Origin: Megalonaias nervosa
Lineage: Eukaryota > Mollusca > Bivalvia > Unionida > Unionidae
Assembly: GCA_016617855.1 (NCBI GenBank)
Contig: JAECUM010001128.1
Coordinates: 1 to 64,000, forward strand
Reading direction: 5' to 3'
DNA length: 64,000 nucleotides
Shown: positions 12,675-61,705 of the stretch, in pieces
How positions within the stretch are numbered: position 1 is the first letter of the stretch
Layout of the letters: every line of letters begins with the position of its first letter
The notes under the pieces: generated by a model
Seen by the model: only the letters and a program-made list of their open reading frames with translations
Database searches by the model: none
Told to the model about the DNA's origin: nothing
Made by a program: the position numbers and the translations under genes

Positions 12675-12893
12675 TCACAAGTCATACATGATCCTATGAG
12701 AGTTCAGAGTATACTCATCATCATCACAGGCACTGGTTTTGATATCTTTGTCGGGAGTTGGGGCGGCATTTTTACATCCCCAATAAAACTGGTCAACAAT
12801 TTTGAATTTGGATAAACGCTCAATACTTTTTGTTTGGAAGAGTTTTAGTGTACCCTTTTTTGGCAGCCCTTCAATTGCCTTGTCAAGATGCTG
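12675..12893 (-). CDS. Possible terminal exon of an unidentified gene
   Basis: On the minus strand a pyrimidine-rich tract ends in CTTGATTCAG, and the frame then stays open for about 72 codons to TGA at 12675-12677. The peptide has a non-repetitive, balanced composition (HLDKAIEGLPKKG, then KIVDQFYWGCKNA, then an acidic CDDDEY stretch). It cannot be an alternative last exon of HDAC3 in the same frame: HDAC3 exon 13 ends in phase 2, and joining it here would meet a stop soon after. I see no partner exons, so a pseudogene fragment or a chance frame remains possible. Confidence 0.25.
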   Translation of the reverse strand, partial: QHLDKAIEGLPKKGTLKLFQTKSIERLSKFKIVDQFYWGCKNAAPTPDKDIKTSACDDDEYTLNSHRIMYDL

Positions 12894-13317
12894 AATCAAG
12901 AAGTACATAAAAAATTATTGAAAATAAACAATAGATCGTCAAAATTAAATAAACATTTGAATGGATTCTTCAGAAGCACTGTTCACAAGTTGCAAGCGTA
13001 AGTTTAAACAGGTTACACCCAGAATATGGGTCATCACCTTGCAGGAACAAGGGGAGTTCATCTGTGAAAACAACTTTCCTTCATGTATATAATGTACAGA
13101 TGGAAAGGGAAGGCTGGATCTTTAAGTAGCAGATTAATTTTCTAATGTTAATGTGATCGGGTAATTGATGGTGCAATAATCTGATGTGAAAAGTGCAAGA
13201 GTCCCTGAGGCATGAAATAAAGGTCACAGTGACATCTATTTGGTAAAGTGGTGATTGAAAAGTGTTAGGTATTTTTATCATCATGGGTGATAGATGTACA
13301 GCAACACAATGACCAAT

Positions 13318-13323
13318 GTTTAA
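13318..13323 (-). promoter_or_regulatory. Candidate ATTAAA polyadenylation signal for HDAC3
   Basis: No AATAAA was seen on the minus strand in roughly the first 1.3 kb after the HDAC3 stop codon. The nearest variant I noticed is ATTAAA here, about 900 bp downstream of the stop. That would give a long but plausible 3' UTR. This is weak evidence without transcripts. Confidence 0.2.
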
Positions 13324-14213
13324 TATGCACACATGAATAGAAAAAGATGTAGTCTTCAATGTGGTAGAACAAACAGGAAGTTGGGTGAAATTTAGTGTCA
13401 ACCAAAATTAAAATGCTAAATCAATTTTATCAGCCTACCTCAACCAGTTATGGTACAATTCAGCTGGGTTTTTTTCTTTTTTTTTGTTTTTTTTCTTGAT
13501 GTGCATGCAAATATGGCAAGAAAATAAAAAAAATAAAAGCATGATACAAATTTGTACAATGTTTTGTGAATAAATGTTAAAATAAGGCTGTGATTATGCA
13601 ATATGTTAAACATAAATCTTGATAAGTAGGACAAGAGTGTCCAGTTGCAATTTCAACGGCGAAATATGCTTAATGCCACAAGAAATTTTTTTTCTTTTTT
13701 TTCTTTTATGTATATAATGTGTCAACATGTAACATGAGTTCTAGTTTGGGATCTATAAAACATAACCAAACCCCTAAAAATACCAGTGACGAAACACTTC
13801 ACTGTGAAATGTACAATAACTACATAAATTATGCATGCATTAAGTCAAACAGCTTTTGAAAAGAGAAAAAAAATAATCAAAAGACTGTCAAAAAATGAAG
13901 TTCCTTCCTTCCAAGACCACAGTAAAAAATCTTGTGAACCAAAAGAATATGCAATAAAAACATAATGGGCAGTGATGGACAGTATCTTTGCTGGTATTCC
14001 TGTTTCCCTGATGACAGGCAAAGACACATAACTACTGGACTTTGTGTTTCTGAGCTGCCAAATATACTACTGGGTTTGACAATCTGCTCAGGGATCTGCT
14101 GGATGTTGTTTATCATATCCGACAGAAGAGTTCTGTATTCCCAGCATGTACACGTTTTGCTCGTGCAACCAGAGACTGAGATCTAGTTCTTCTGAATCTA
14201 TATTTCTTTACTA

Positions 14214-50196
<35,983 letters not shown>

Positions 50197-50351
50197 ATCA
50201 GAAACTTGACAAAGAAACTAAAACACTTTAAATAGACTCTTCAACAGAGAGCACTCCTTGAGTTATTTCCCTTATACCAATGGGCTTATCATCAAATCAC
50301 GCCTTTAGTACGACGAAATATTGCAGTAAACAAACAAAACAAAAGCTATTG

Positions 50352-50590
50352 TACGGAGCCCCAGAGAGGACAAGAGGTAACAAAATGCTAACTTGAGGGA
50401 ACAATTTATTAATTTGAGGGAACGAATAATAACTTGAGGGAACAAAATAATAACTTGTGCGAACGAATGAGCAATTTGAGGGAACGAAATGTTAATTTGA
50501 GGGAACGAATTATTATTTTGAGGAAACGAAATATTAATTTGAGGGAACGAAATAATAGTTTTTACCTCATGTCCTCTCTGGGGCTCCGTA
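50352..50590. mobile_element. 239-bp TIR element (MITE) upstream of HDAC3
   Basis: Terminal inverted repeats of about 29 bp with one mismatch begin TACGGAGCCCCAGAGAGGAC. They are flanked by a perfect 6-bp direct repeat CTATTG (50346-50351 and 50591-50596). The interior is a degenerate tandem repeat of TAATTTGAGGGAACGAAAT. There is no coding frame. The left edge lies 155 bp upstream of the HDAC3 start codon, so it is in or near the promoter or 5' UTR. Confidence 0.85.
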
Positions 50591-50741
50591 CTATTGCCTT
50601 CTGAGTTTTTTTTTTTTCTTTTACCCCTGTAATCATATTTAGAAGAAAATATGATTGAAAAAGCAATCCGTGTAATCCAACCTAAAATTTAATGAACAGC
50701 AATCTTTTGTTTATAGAATTTGATAAATGTTTCCAAAACAA

Positions 50742-50742
<1 letters not shown>

Positions 50743-50789
<47 letters not shown>
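50743..50789. repeat. (TG)n microsatellite
   Basis: Uninterrupted GT dinucleotide run, about 550 bp upstream of the HDAC3 start codon. Confidence 0.95.
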
Positions 50790-50790
<1 letters not shown>

Positions 50791-50997
50791 AGAATTTATG
50801 AAGTTTTTATCATGTCCAACAATCTTTTGTTTTATAAAATATTATTTTTTAAAAATGCATGTTTAAACTTTAATTAAATATGCAAATATTTTTGTTATAA
50901 TCAAGATTTTCCAATTTTCCTCATCTTTTGCTTCCATATTCTGTTACAGTTTCAGCACCGCAAAACCATTTATAAATAATTTTTAAAAAATGTATGA

Positions 50998-53300
50998 TTG
51001 TTGGGAGGGGCATACTTTTGTAGACGCGTGGCATGCATCGTTATAACAGAAGTAGTCGACCATTATGTGACCATAGACACATGTTTTCTATTGGGAACTG
51101 TGTCAGTTAACTGCTGCCCTTTAAAAGAATTAGATAATAACAGGGTGCGCAACCACTGCCATATTTCTGGCAAGTACAGCGGTGCAACCTCAAGCTGCGC
51201 ATCTACCCAGAAAAGATAAATGTGCCCGTTGTGTTTCTTAACTTTCTCGGCTACGACGGTCAACTTGTCATGGAAGCTATCTGGAAAAATAAGCGCCATT
51301 CCGAACATGGAGAAGTAGATGACCTTTTAAAAATAGGGCAGCTACTATTGACAGTCTCCAGTTTATGAATAGCAGTCTGTTACCTAAGACTTCATTCCGT
51401 ACCACAGCAAGGCATACGACGATTTGCACTCACGCTAATCTTCCTAATGCAAAGGTGTTTACCTATAGGAATACAGGAACAGTTGAGAGCCATTCGAAGA
51501 GACACAACTTCCGCTGATTGAGGCCTTTAATAGCCAACCCGTGCCGATATAATTGAAAAAGACTATCGGCATGCGCTGTGCGTATGGAAGATATTTGGCT
51601 GCCAGAACACTGGAAGCTAGCATGACTTCTACCTCTTTTCCTAGCGGACGTGTTCTAGGCATTTCGTGACACTTCGCTAAAGAACTACTGTCTCGACCTG
51701 GCTTATTACCACAGTGCACCTAGAATAAGCTGAGATCAACACGCACCTATTTAATGAGAAGGGCATCAATGGCGGCATTTCGATTGTGCGCCAGTGTCAT
51801 GCGATAGCGAAGAATCCAATCTGTCCAGACTATGACAGCGAAAAGCCAAACACCAGGATGACCTACGTCGGGAACAACATCATCTTTAGATAGGCAATGA
51901 TGCGGAGTCTACTAATCAAATGGATTAACCCTCCCGCCATCGAATAAGTTCCGATAGAAGCACCCAAGTGCTGCATCATTGAAGTCGACATCAAACATCC
52001 TGAGAAGCTTCATGACACGCACAGCGATTATCCGCTAACTCATTAAATCACACACGTTTCAGGGGATTGATTGACTGCTGTTGTCTACGAAGATATAGCC
52101 GAAGATGCTTACCTCTGTGGCACCTGTGACCATCCTGAAAATCATCAGCTCCACAGTACGCAGATAAAAAGGTCTAAGCCGTCTAAGGAAGAGTGCTGGT
52201 GAACACCTATTTCCGGCTTTGTAGGCATCCGCCTTAAGATGTACCCCATTCAAATGGCTGATAGTGAAGAGAAGCGCAAGTCCAAAGGCATCTCGAGGAT
52301 AGTCATATGGGCCGAACTTTGACACCACCTCTGCCTCTAGTGCCTATAAGAGAAAATTTAGTTTTGACATTCCGTGACCGCCATTAGCAGCGACAACCAC
52401 TAAACGGCATTGTATCGCATAAACAAGACAAGTGGATCGCGCCGGACTGTATTACGACGAGGGCATATAGCCACTGCGACACCGAACAAGAGCAGTACGC
52501 TTGGACGCAGGAGTACTCCAATGAGCTCTTCGGCCTCGGCCATGGATAAGAACGTCCTTAGTTGGTCGTTGCTGAGTACCTTTTGGCACAATCTGTATTT
52601 CCTTGTGAACGAAGTTTCTCCTTTGAGATTCACTACCCACAAGAGTGTATATAAATGGCTGTCCTGGTATGTCAAACTTGTCAGCCAGGGTGGACACATT
52701 TAGTGACAACGCAGTATCGGTGACACGGCTATGACCACCGACCAGCTCTTACAGCATAAAGGTATCGCACCAGGGTATTTGATGTCAGTGGGTACTCTTC
52801 ACGAATGGGATCAATATTTTTTTCAGCCTAGATTCGTGCTACCTCACAGTTTATTGCAGCCACAATGGCAGAAAGCCACCAAATCCAGTCAGTGATACGC
52901 TTTGCAGTTTCGCTTTCGTAAAGCAACATCTCCTGAGCATACCGGTGTGAAAGGAGTCGTCAGGCCAGTGTACAATGGAACATCCTTGCAATGCCCGGCA
53001 CACGGTGGACGCTGACATCGCTCCTCCTTAAACGCATGCCGTGCTTAGCCAAGATTTAGGGCACTGCGTCCATATACTTGCGGCGAGGGGCAACCGGCAG
53101 AAGATTGAGCCACTTTTAGCGGCCCCGCATGTACATACTAGCCAGAGCGTCTTAAACTTTGGAACCCTCCTTGATAATCAAGGACTCAGCCTCCTAGTAA
53201 CAGCTGCCAACATCAACCACGGTCAGCACATACACTTCTACGTATATCGTACAACCTTGTCGTGCAGCAAAAACAAGATATCGGCCTCTGTATTATCTTT
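50998..53300. pseudogene. GC-richer degenerate coding-like block of unknown origin
   Basis: Base composition changes sharply from AT-rich flanks to a mixed, GC-richer, codon-like texture at about 50998 and back at about 53300. Both strands hold overlapping frames of 60-110 codons. Minus-strand frames look the most protein-like, for example HNGHIYLFWVDAQLEVAPLY (near 51200), SKFGPYDYPRDAFGLALLFT (near 52300) and AKRITDWIWWLSAIVAAINC (near 52890), but they lie in different frames separated by stops. I recognise no family. It could be a decayed viral or large DNA transposon gene, or a laterally acquired segment. Confidence 0.4.
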
Positions 53301-54110
53301 ATCCCATGTTACATGCAATATGCTATCATTGATTATTTTCCATTTTCATTTCCATTGTATTTGGTATTTTTACTATTGGTAGGAGCAGACTGTACAGATT
53401 TGGTTGATGCCATTTGAATTTATTACATGTACATGTATTTAATATAGTATAGAGTGGCTATCAAACTGCTGGAAAGAATACACGCCAAGTCACTATTTGG
53501 ATTAACTCCCTTAGTCCACGCAAATCGTTTATCGACAGCAAGTAAGTAAACGTTCTGGTGAGTTGGAAGGTTTAATGTTTCTGGTTTGTTTGGGTTTTTT
53601 TAAAAAAAAAATATTATTTTGTTTTTGTGCTCCGATTTGGTATAAAAGCTATTATTTACGCGGTTGTTCACATGCTTGTCTTTATTCCTTGCTGTTATTG
53701 TCTCGTACACTTCGAGGTATCATTCTTTGCTTTTACATGTATTCCGGGGAAAAACGTTCTTTATTATTATCAGAACATACATTTTTGTAAATCTGTTTAT
53801 TTATTTTTTAATGCTTTAGAAATATTTCTCAGTAACATAGATTTAAATAAAGTAATCTAAGTAACATTATTAAATTGTCATGAATAAGGGGAAGTCTTAC
53901 AAGACGCGATGTTATGACTTTCCTTACGAAAAAAAATCCGCATTCTTTTTTTACAGGATGCACCTTTTCAAACTAAAGAGGATACAAGTATTCGTGTCAA
54001 ATGAGGCTGTGGATGTTTCCTCACTTCATATAGTGGTAAGTCTAGAGCTGCAATGGCATGTAACAATAATTTTAAATATAAATTAAACTATCTAAAATCG
54101 ATACAAATGG

Positions 54111-54113
<3 letters not shown>

Positions 54114-54179
<66 letters not shown>
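54114..54179. repeat. (TA)n microsatellite
   Basis: Uninterrupted TA run of about 33 units. Confidence 0.95.
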
Positions 54180-54181
<2 letters not shown>

Positions 54182-55735
54182 CTTGATGAATAAATAGAGA
54201 TAGAGTTTAATTTTTTTAATTATGTATTATGTATAATGTATTATTTATAATATATTTTTGCTTCATAAGATATTGAAAATTGTACACTTTATTTCAAATT
54301 TAACATTTTTTAAATTTTTTTGTTCAGTTTATCTGTCAGTAGTTGATTAGTATATGCAAAGTGTGTTGTCTTCTTTAAGCTATGTTAATATAAAGAGTGA
54401 AATTTGAATTATGTCCCCTTCTTCACGTATGGAGTCATAAGCAGGACTCGCGGTACTAATTCACTTCCCATAGTAAACCTATGCAAAGACCATGATATTA
54501 AAAATTCAATAACTTAAAATTTTTGAGTGCTCATGATCAAACCTATATTTATTAGTATAGATGAAACCTGGAAGTCAGCTTCTGTGTAGAGGAAAAGATA
54601 TGAGCCGCGGCATTTTCTGCACCTGCATGCGTTTGAAACATGTGCTTTCAATCCCGCACCAAAGAGTCAGGTGTTAATTTTAGTAATGACTGTTCCAAAC
54701 TCAAGACTGTTAAAGGACTGAAATTCCATCAATAAAACAATGTCTGTATTTTTTTCACTTGCAAGTAGTATAAGCTCTCAAAAGATTCTTTTTCCTAAAA
54801 CATAACTTACATTACTAACCAATCTTGGCCACCCAAACCCATATATACTGTATTTCCCATTTCCAGGCTGGTTCCCATTTTTCCATACAAGTAGTACCGT
54901 GTGTCCAGCAGAATGCATGCTCTCGTCTCGCAACGTTCCAAGAGGAGTTTTATACCCTATGGAGAACATTTGTTAACAAAAAATTTCAAATGCGGATATT
55001 TTTTGACGTGCCAAAGAGGAATATTCTGATGCTTTCTTTAATTAGGTTATCATAAAAATTATAAACAAACGTAATCAAATGTATGTTTGTTTTCTTATTA
55101 TTTTTTGTCTTAATTTTAGTGTGATAAATCAAATAATAAAAAAGAAACTATCCTATTCTCCAGAATATTATCAAGATTTTAAAGGTAGATTTAAAATGAA
55201 TACTCATTGCATTAAAAACGGTCTGGATACGAAGCCTTGTTTTGAATCCAGTTAATAGGAAGATGGAAAATATATTGTTTCAAGCAAGTCCAAAAGTATC
55301 TGATATATTTGCTTTTGGAACTGAATTTATTAAAAACATTTCCGGAAGCTTATATACTAGTGTTTGGAATGATGTGATATTTACTTAATTAAAAATACTA
55401 AAACAATATAAACCAGATATGATATATTCCATGTATGTTTTGAGCTAGTGATTTAATGGTAATGTTGAGGTCGGAGGTCACAGTAGTTTTCATAAACAGC
55501 TGTACAATTGTGGAGTAAATGCAACTGGCGACTCACATGCGTCAACAAATGTTTTGATTTTTTTTGTTTTCAACAATTTATTTATGTAGAATAAATGTTA
55601 TGCAATATGAAGGTATTATAAATGCTATCCAAGAGTAATCAGCAATTCCCACAATACATTTTCATCTGTCATAGTCAATGAACTAAGCGTGCAAGTGAAC
55701 AGAGCCTACAAACTCACTTTTAAACTGCAAGCAGT

Positions 55736-55812
55736 CTAAAACGCAACCAGTCCAGGCTAAAAAAGGCAACCAGTCTAAAATGTAAGCTGTCTAAAATGCA
55801 AACCAGTCTCAT
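55736..55812. repeat. About 18-bp degenerate repeat
   Basis: AACCAGTCTAAAATG-type units, roughly four copies with variable spacers. Confidence 0.7.
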
Positions 55813-57715
55813 ACCTTGCATGTTTTACTAATGCAATGTCATGGTCAACTGGAATTTCAAAAATATTTTCTTCTGCTTATCTAATTTGATTATCTGATGC
55901 CATCTAAATCAACTTTTTGTATTTCTTGACTGTCATTTATTGACTCATGGTCCATGCATAAAGGTTGTTATCTCCTCGATCCATACTGAATGACTTTAAT
56001 TTGACTAGCATTTGAATCTGAATCTCTATTCAGGTAGTATATGTGAATTGATTTAATGCTACAGTGTGGTATTATTGTAGTTTCAGGTCTTATTTCATTC
56101 TAAATCATCTGGACCTGTCAGTCATTTTTCTGTTAAAAGTTATGTTCTATAGCTGATAACTTTAATACTGCATCATGTGCTAATCCGGATGTGCTATAAT
56201 ATAGCGCAGACTTGTAATACAGACATACTTAAATTCCTTTAAAACAAAATAGCAACAATGTATCTTTATGTTAATAGTAGGCATGTCGATCTACATTTCT
56301 TAAAGGTTGAAATGTTCTTTGACATTTTACATATTAGTAATCGACGTTTGATTTGTTTAAGTGATCACGTGGTGGGTAAAACGTTTCTACTGATGCTATA
56401 ACAATTTCGTTAAACCGTATTTGTAAACTGTTTCAGTGTTTCTATCAATTTTTCAGCACTTATTTTTTGGCAGCTGTTCTATAAACTGGCTGAAGAATCT
56501 AACACTATCCATATATCCGACCGTCCTTTCAACTATAATTTCTTTTCCCGTTTTCATCAACTTATCCACTAAGCAACCTCTCTAATGATATTCATTTCTC
56601 GTTGTTTTTATGTGTTTCTTTTTACCTCTTCGTCTGGATTAAATTACCTAATGCGCTGATAAACAAATCGCTGTCATAACCGGAAAATGGTTATTAATAA
56701 TAAACAAAGGTATGTGTTTTGAATATTTAAAATTCAAATTGCATTTTGCACGTGCTAAACCTCCAGATTAACATTTTAAGTGATCGTGGTCACTAACACA
56801 ATGAACGCTACTTCCGTGTCAGTCACTTCTTCATCTCTTACTTTCTTTTCAGTTATGTTTCCTCACAGATATAGCATCATTTTTGCGAGAGTCTTCATTC
56901 TTCGGACAATAGTTTTACAATTTTACCCAAGCATAGCAAAATACTTGAACACAAGCGGCTCCTCTATAAACAGTAGGTTTCGATATCTTGCGTGTAGATT
57001 TGAGGTACACACAGAACCCGGATGGAATGTGTTGTATCTGACTGTTGATACAGAATTGCGCCTGTGTCGTCACCTTCGGAAACGATGTCTCCCTAACAGA
57101 GATCAGCACATGTGCAGAGCATGATTGTACTGTATATTCTATCTTGTATTCTCTATGTTGACCTCAGTACATGAGCTTCTACTGAGCGTGGGATGTCCAT
57201 GTGCAATCTTAACCATTCAAACCTATCAAACAACCATTTTGTACTTTCTCTTATTCTTATTCCAAATTTGGTATGGCAAAAGCTGAATAAACGTTTAATG
57301 ACATTAATAATTTCACCCTCTTTTCAATATATTAAGAGATCTCGTATTGTACAAATGTCTGTGCTCGACTCGCTCTTCCTCTTGGGTGGGTCGTTTCCTA
57401 GGTCTAATTTGTAACTTTATGTGTACTTTGACAGATCCACACTTTCATACCAATGATCTTGTGCTTTATTTTCGTTGAATCGTACTAAAATTGGGTGTTA
57501 CTTTCGTAATCTATACTCATCCAAATTTTTCTTAAACGAATCTTATTGATAATTCTCTCAACATGGTTCTTATTCGTACTTCTTAATTCTTTTGTAGCTG
57601 TAAACGTATTAAATTCTTTTCTAGTTGTAAACGTGTTAAAGCGTTGTTAATATGTCTATAACTTACTTTGTAATGTATTCCCCTGGTATCCATGCCTTAA
57701 TTTTTTATGAATTTA

Positions 57716-57719
<4 letters not shown>

Positions 57720-57774
<55 letters not shown>
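57720..57774. repeat. (TA)n microsatellite
   Basis: Uninterrupted TA run of about 27 units. Confidence 0.95.
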
Positions 57775-57777
<3 letters not shown>

Positions 57778-57866
57778 AAATATTTAACCTTTGTCCCTTA
57801 TCATAAATTTTAGCTCTGATCGTTAAAGGTTGTAATGGTGCAAATTTGTTTAGATATTTTCGCAGT

Positions 57867-57982
57867 ACATTCTGTCGTGGTCAGCCTGACACATGAATAT
57901 TAGATAACTTTGTAATATTTAACCACATTCTGTCGTGGTCAGCCTGACACATGAATATTAGATAACTTTGTAATATTTAACC
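57867..57982. repeat. 58-bp direct duplication, 2 copies
   Basis: ACATTCTGTCGTGGTCAGCC, then TGACACATGAATATTAGATA and ACTTTGTAATATTTAACC, repeated exactly 58 bp later. The identity suggests a recent duplication. Confidence 0.95.
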
Positions 57983-59797
57983 GTCATAAATTTTAGCTGA
58001 AGCCCATCTACACTCAACGGTGTCTGTCATCCATGCTGGCAGCCATCTCAGGACTTTGGGTGCTCTATCAGTGAATCGGGAGGGTTGTAACTTTGGTTTC
58101 TTATGTCAAATGTCGTTGAATCACTTCAATTACATGGCTGAATTTAACTTTACTGGGTCGAAACGAAAAGGCATGTACTCCAGAAGTAATTTAACCTGTA
58201 GGCACAGTGAGAGATTTAAGATGCAACAGAATTTCACAGGCCCCGTAATACGAAGTAATGTTAACTCATATGCTTGGCACCGATTTGATGTAATACTCCC
58301 TCGATCCAGAACAATCAATTGAATCCACGGTTATACTTGAACTAAATTAATCGGCTACAGAATGCAGGTGCGCTCATTTTATATTGATGACAAAAATGCT
58401 TCCGCATACTTCTCGTATAAAATTCTGCGCAATACGTTTGCACCACTGACCTTACTTACCAACTCGGAAAATTATGTGTACTTGCAAGCAACAAGGCTTG
58501 CTCCAAACAGAGAATACCATTTAAATATGACAGTAGTAAAATCATGTTTTATTATTTTTAAAACGTCAATTGCGGCAATTATTTTGGTATGATTTCAGAT
58601 CCATCTGAACAATTATATAGTTCTTTCTAATGGTTTACAAAGAAAAAAAGTTATCTCACAAAAATAAGCATGTAATGTCTTTCGTTACATTGGGATCTAT
58701 AATACCAGCGTGCAATCTTTCAACTGTTACAGACAAGATTTAACAGTAAAATATGCGTTGTGTGAAAGCCTTGTCGCGGCCCGAAGCAATTAATCTGCCA
58801 CGCACAAGTGACACGAATTAAATTTCTTGCCAGCTTTTCTGGCGAAGAGCGAAATCCCAAAAGCGAATACAAAGTATTTACTTAATCGAAATATCCCAGC
58901 AGCTGAAACTATATTTACTTGCAATTCTGTCTTTCATCATAACAGGCAAATATTATTTTCAAGGAAAACAAAATAGTAGCGTAACAACTGGCCAAGTAAC
59001 CCCCGTGTAGCAAATGTGTGTGTGAGAGTGGTGAGGAAAAATGACTATCAGACAACTTAATTTTATTTGGAAAGGGTACCATAATTAAGTTTGCGGTGTG
59101 CAGGGGCGAATTTCTTCCTAGGCTATGAAAACGACCGTTTTATTATTATTATTACCGAAACAAATGCATTTTCTAATGTGAATTAACTATCCTAATAAGG
59201 CACAGGCATTAACATTCCTTTCGCACTGACTTTGCCAAAACTACGAATATGTTGGTGAACATTAAAAATAACCTTTTAAAGAAATAAAATCAAAATCGGT
59301 TTCCGAAAATGTGCATTTTCTTCAACAATTTTCGCATTTGATTTCTGCATCAGTCGCGGAAATAAAATTCTGTATGATCATGCATGTATTTTGTTAGATG
59401 ACGAATCAAATATAGCAACAAAAAAAAAAAAAAAGGATAGAAAACGTCTTACGAGATTTAAAGTGACGCCACTGAGTTCAAATACAGGATAAAAATTCGT
59501 CCAACTAAATTTGAAAGTGCGCAGAAAAACCCACAGGGGGAAAATGTTGTGACGAAGTTCGAGTTAGGGCGGAAGTGATGCCTGGGGATGCACATCAATC
59601 ATTGAGTTGATTGACAAGTGCGAAATAAACACCAGTAACAACTTCGTACACCCGGAAAACCTGAGATATAACGTCATCGCAGATACAGCTCAGAAGAGAA
59701 ATAATTTGCCCGCCCCACCACAGGAGTTAAAAACACCAAGAACGACTGCGGATTCTTTACTACACACTAGATACAGCTTCACAAAACCGCCAGTACG

Positions 59798-59936
59798 ATG
59801 GCTCTCGGTGTCGCTTTTATTTCAGCTCTTTTATGTATTTCATTTCAAATTATACTGGGACAAGGTCCTTTAGTTCTACCAGTGCCCGGCCCTGGTGTAC
59901 CAGATGGCGTGTCTCCGTTTGGACCACCTGGAGGAA
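59798..59936 (+). CDS. SOD coding exon 1 (signal peptide and Pro-rich segment)
   Basis: ATG in CAGTACGATGG context, donor GGAGGAA|GTAAGT. The hydrophobic stretch from residue 3 to 20 is followed by GQGPLVLP, a plausible cleavage area. An upstream frame from 59607 overlaps in another phase and is probably 5' UTR. Confidence 0.87.
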
Positions 59937-60392
59937 GTAAGTATTTGTGAAGATCGCTTTATCAAAATGTTAACTTCAAATTGTATTTTTTTTTTTTTTA
60001 CTATAGTCTCCAGTACGCTTCGTTCACTTGGCGAGAATGGTCATATAATTCTTTCATCCACCATAGTACGCATTTACCTTTAATTATTTTGTAACTACCG
60101 TGAGGCTATTGTAAAAAGATAAACTTTGATGCATAAATTTTCCTCAAGATTGTTTATTAATTGCTATAAGGACATGGGCTGATCTAACGACTTCAATACA
60201 AACTTCCTATATTCCAAGTTGATATATTATCAGTTCACTGAACCCAATGAGGAAAGAATGCTCATTCACTCTGAAAAAAAGGCATTTATAAACAAGTTTA
60301 GTCTCATAGGACAAACCAATTACCTACATTCTGCGCACATGATACAGTAAGAAAAAAAAACAACAAAAAACAAGTAAACAAAAAACAGCTTC

Positions 60393-60452
<60 letters not shown>

Positions 60453-61632
60453 CATTTAACTAAAGATTTATTTATTTGAAATATGGTAAATACTTCACCA
60501 TTATATAACTATTGACCTCGTGTTAAACGAACAAAATAATGCTCAAAGAGACGAATGCGGACGTTAGAAACTTATCCGAAAAAAGAATGGCAAAGTGTGT
60601 AAAGTTCATTTTGTCGCTAAAATATTTCTTCTTCTTGTATCGTTTTGTTGTGGTAATATTACAAGATATAAAGAAGTACTCATTGAAAACGATATTTATC
60701 ACAAGCGAAAGCGTATGTATATTCTAGATGACGGGGTGGGGTGGATGTGCGGAGGGGGGAGAGATTTGATTTAACAACATGTAGTAAAGTTTCTGAGTCT
60801 GATACCAAATAATTCTTACTAACTCGGTATAAAAAGCATCTTTGCTGTTCGAGTTTAGCATATTGCTACTACATTATTAAACATGTAACAATTCGCGTGT
60901 TGAGTTGGATGAGCATTTTTTGGGGTCCATTTTGTGCATTAAGTACAACTTCATATAGGGTTCTTCGGTGATGGTAACGAAAGTTGTATCGAAAATTTAT
61001 TGATATGCGGTCAACACATTTTTAAATAATAAAATGTCGCACTTTTAAAAAAAGCTAATTTTGTATACATCAGTCTAGTACCGATAAACAAATACATTTA
61101 AGGGCTCCAAAGCATCGGACTTGGAGCTCACAAAAGCTTATGAATTTCTGCCAGTATTATCCGTTGTCTGTAGCGATATTACGTTTGATATATGGACGCG
61201 CTTCTCGCGTTTTGTTCCGGTTAAAAATTCTGGTGAACCAAATGGTACTAGATAACGGCGTCTAAATGTACTTAGGGTGACAAGTTCATTACCATTTCTT
61301 TTATTAGTTATTTATACATCATAGAAACATATACTGGTTAACTAAACATTTATTTTTGTTGTTGTTGCTGCTATTTCTGGTGGCTAATAACAAGAAAGAA
61401 CCGCTTTTGAATTTTCTTTGTTGTGGGATCAAATCTGTTATCGCCTGATACTGATAAAATTATCACTGGTTTCTAAATATAAATGAACTGTGACGTGTAT
61501 TTTTGTTTTCTAGCACCCCCCTTGGTGTTGGACCGGTTCGCGTACGGGACCTGCTACTTTAACAATACATTTTCTACCATCCGTGGCAGAGTAGACATCC
61601 GCCAGGACAACCAGATTGTGAGTCTAGGTTTG

Positions 61633-61705
<73 letters not shown>

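Larger units (their letters stand above)
1727..14213. other. Intergenic region between gene 1 and the HDAC3 3' end, repeat-dominated
   Basis: Apart from the possible exon at 12675-12893, I recognise no protein exon. The stretch holds several minisatellites, one hairpin-MITE copy near 3813 and another near 9008, tRNA-derived SINE copies near 10242 and 10901, and the presumed HDAC3 3' UTR in its right part. 11400-12670 shows no structure I can interpret. Confidence 0.6.
53301..59797. other. Intergenic region between HDAC3 and SOD
   Basis: AT-rich, with (TA)n runs at 54114-54179 and 57720-57774, a short repeat at 55736, and a 58-bp duplication at 57867. The + strand frames at 56780-57124 and 58020-58322 are of moderate length but show no motif. 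The segment before 59797 should contain the SOD promoter; I see no certain TATA box. Confidence 0.5.

Noticed and set aside
56780..57124. 114-codon + strand frame in the intergenic region
   Set aside because: A 64-codon frame overlaps it on the other strand, there is no motif, and no splice or promoter context was seen; kept out of the gene list.
59607..59873. 88-codon frame overlapping the SOD first exon
   Set aside because: It is in a different phase from the SOD reading frame and has no motif; most likely 5' UTR.
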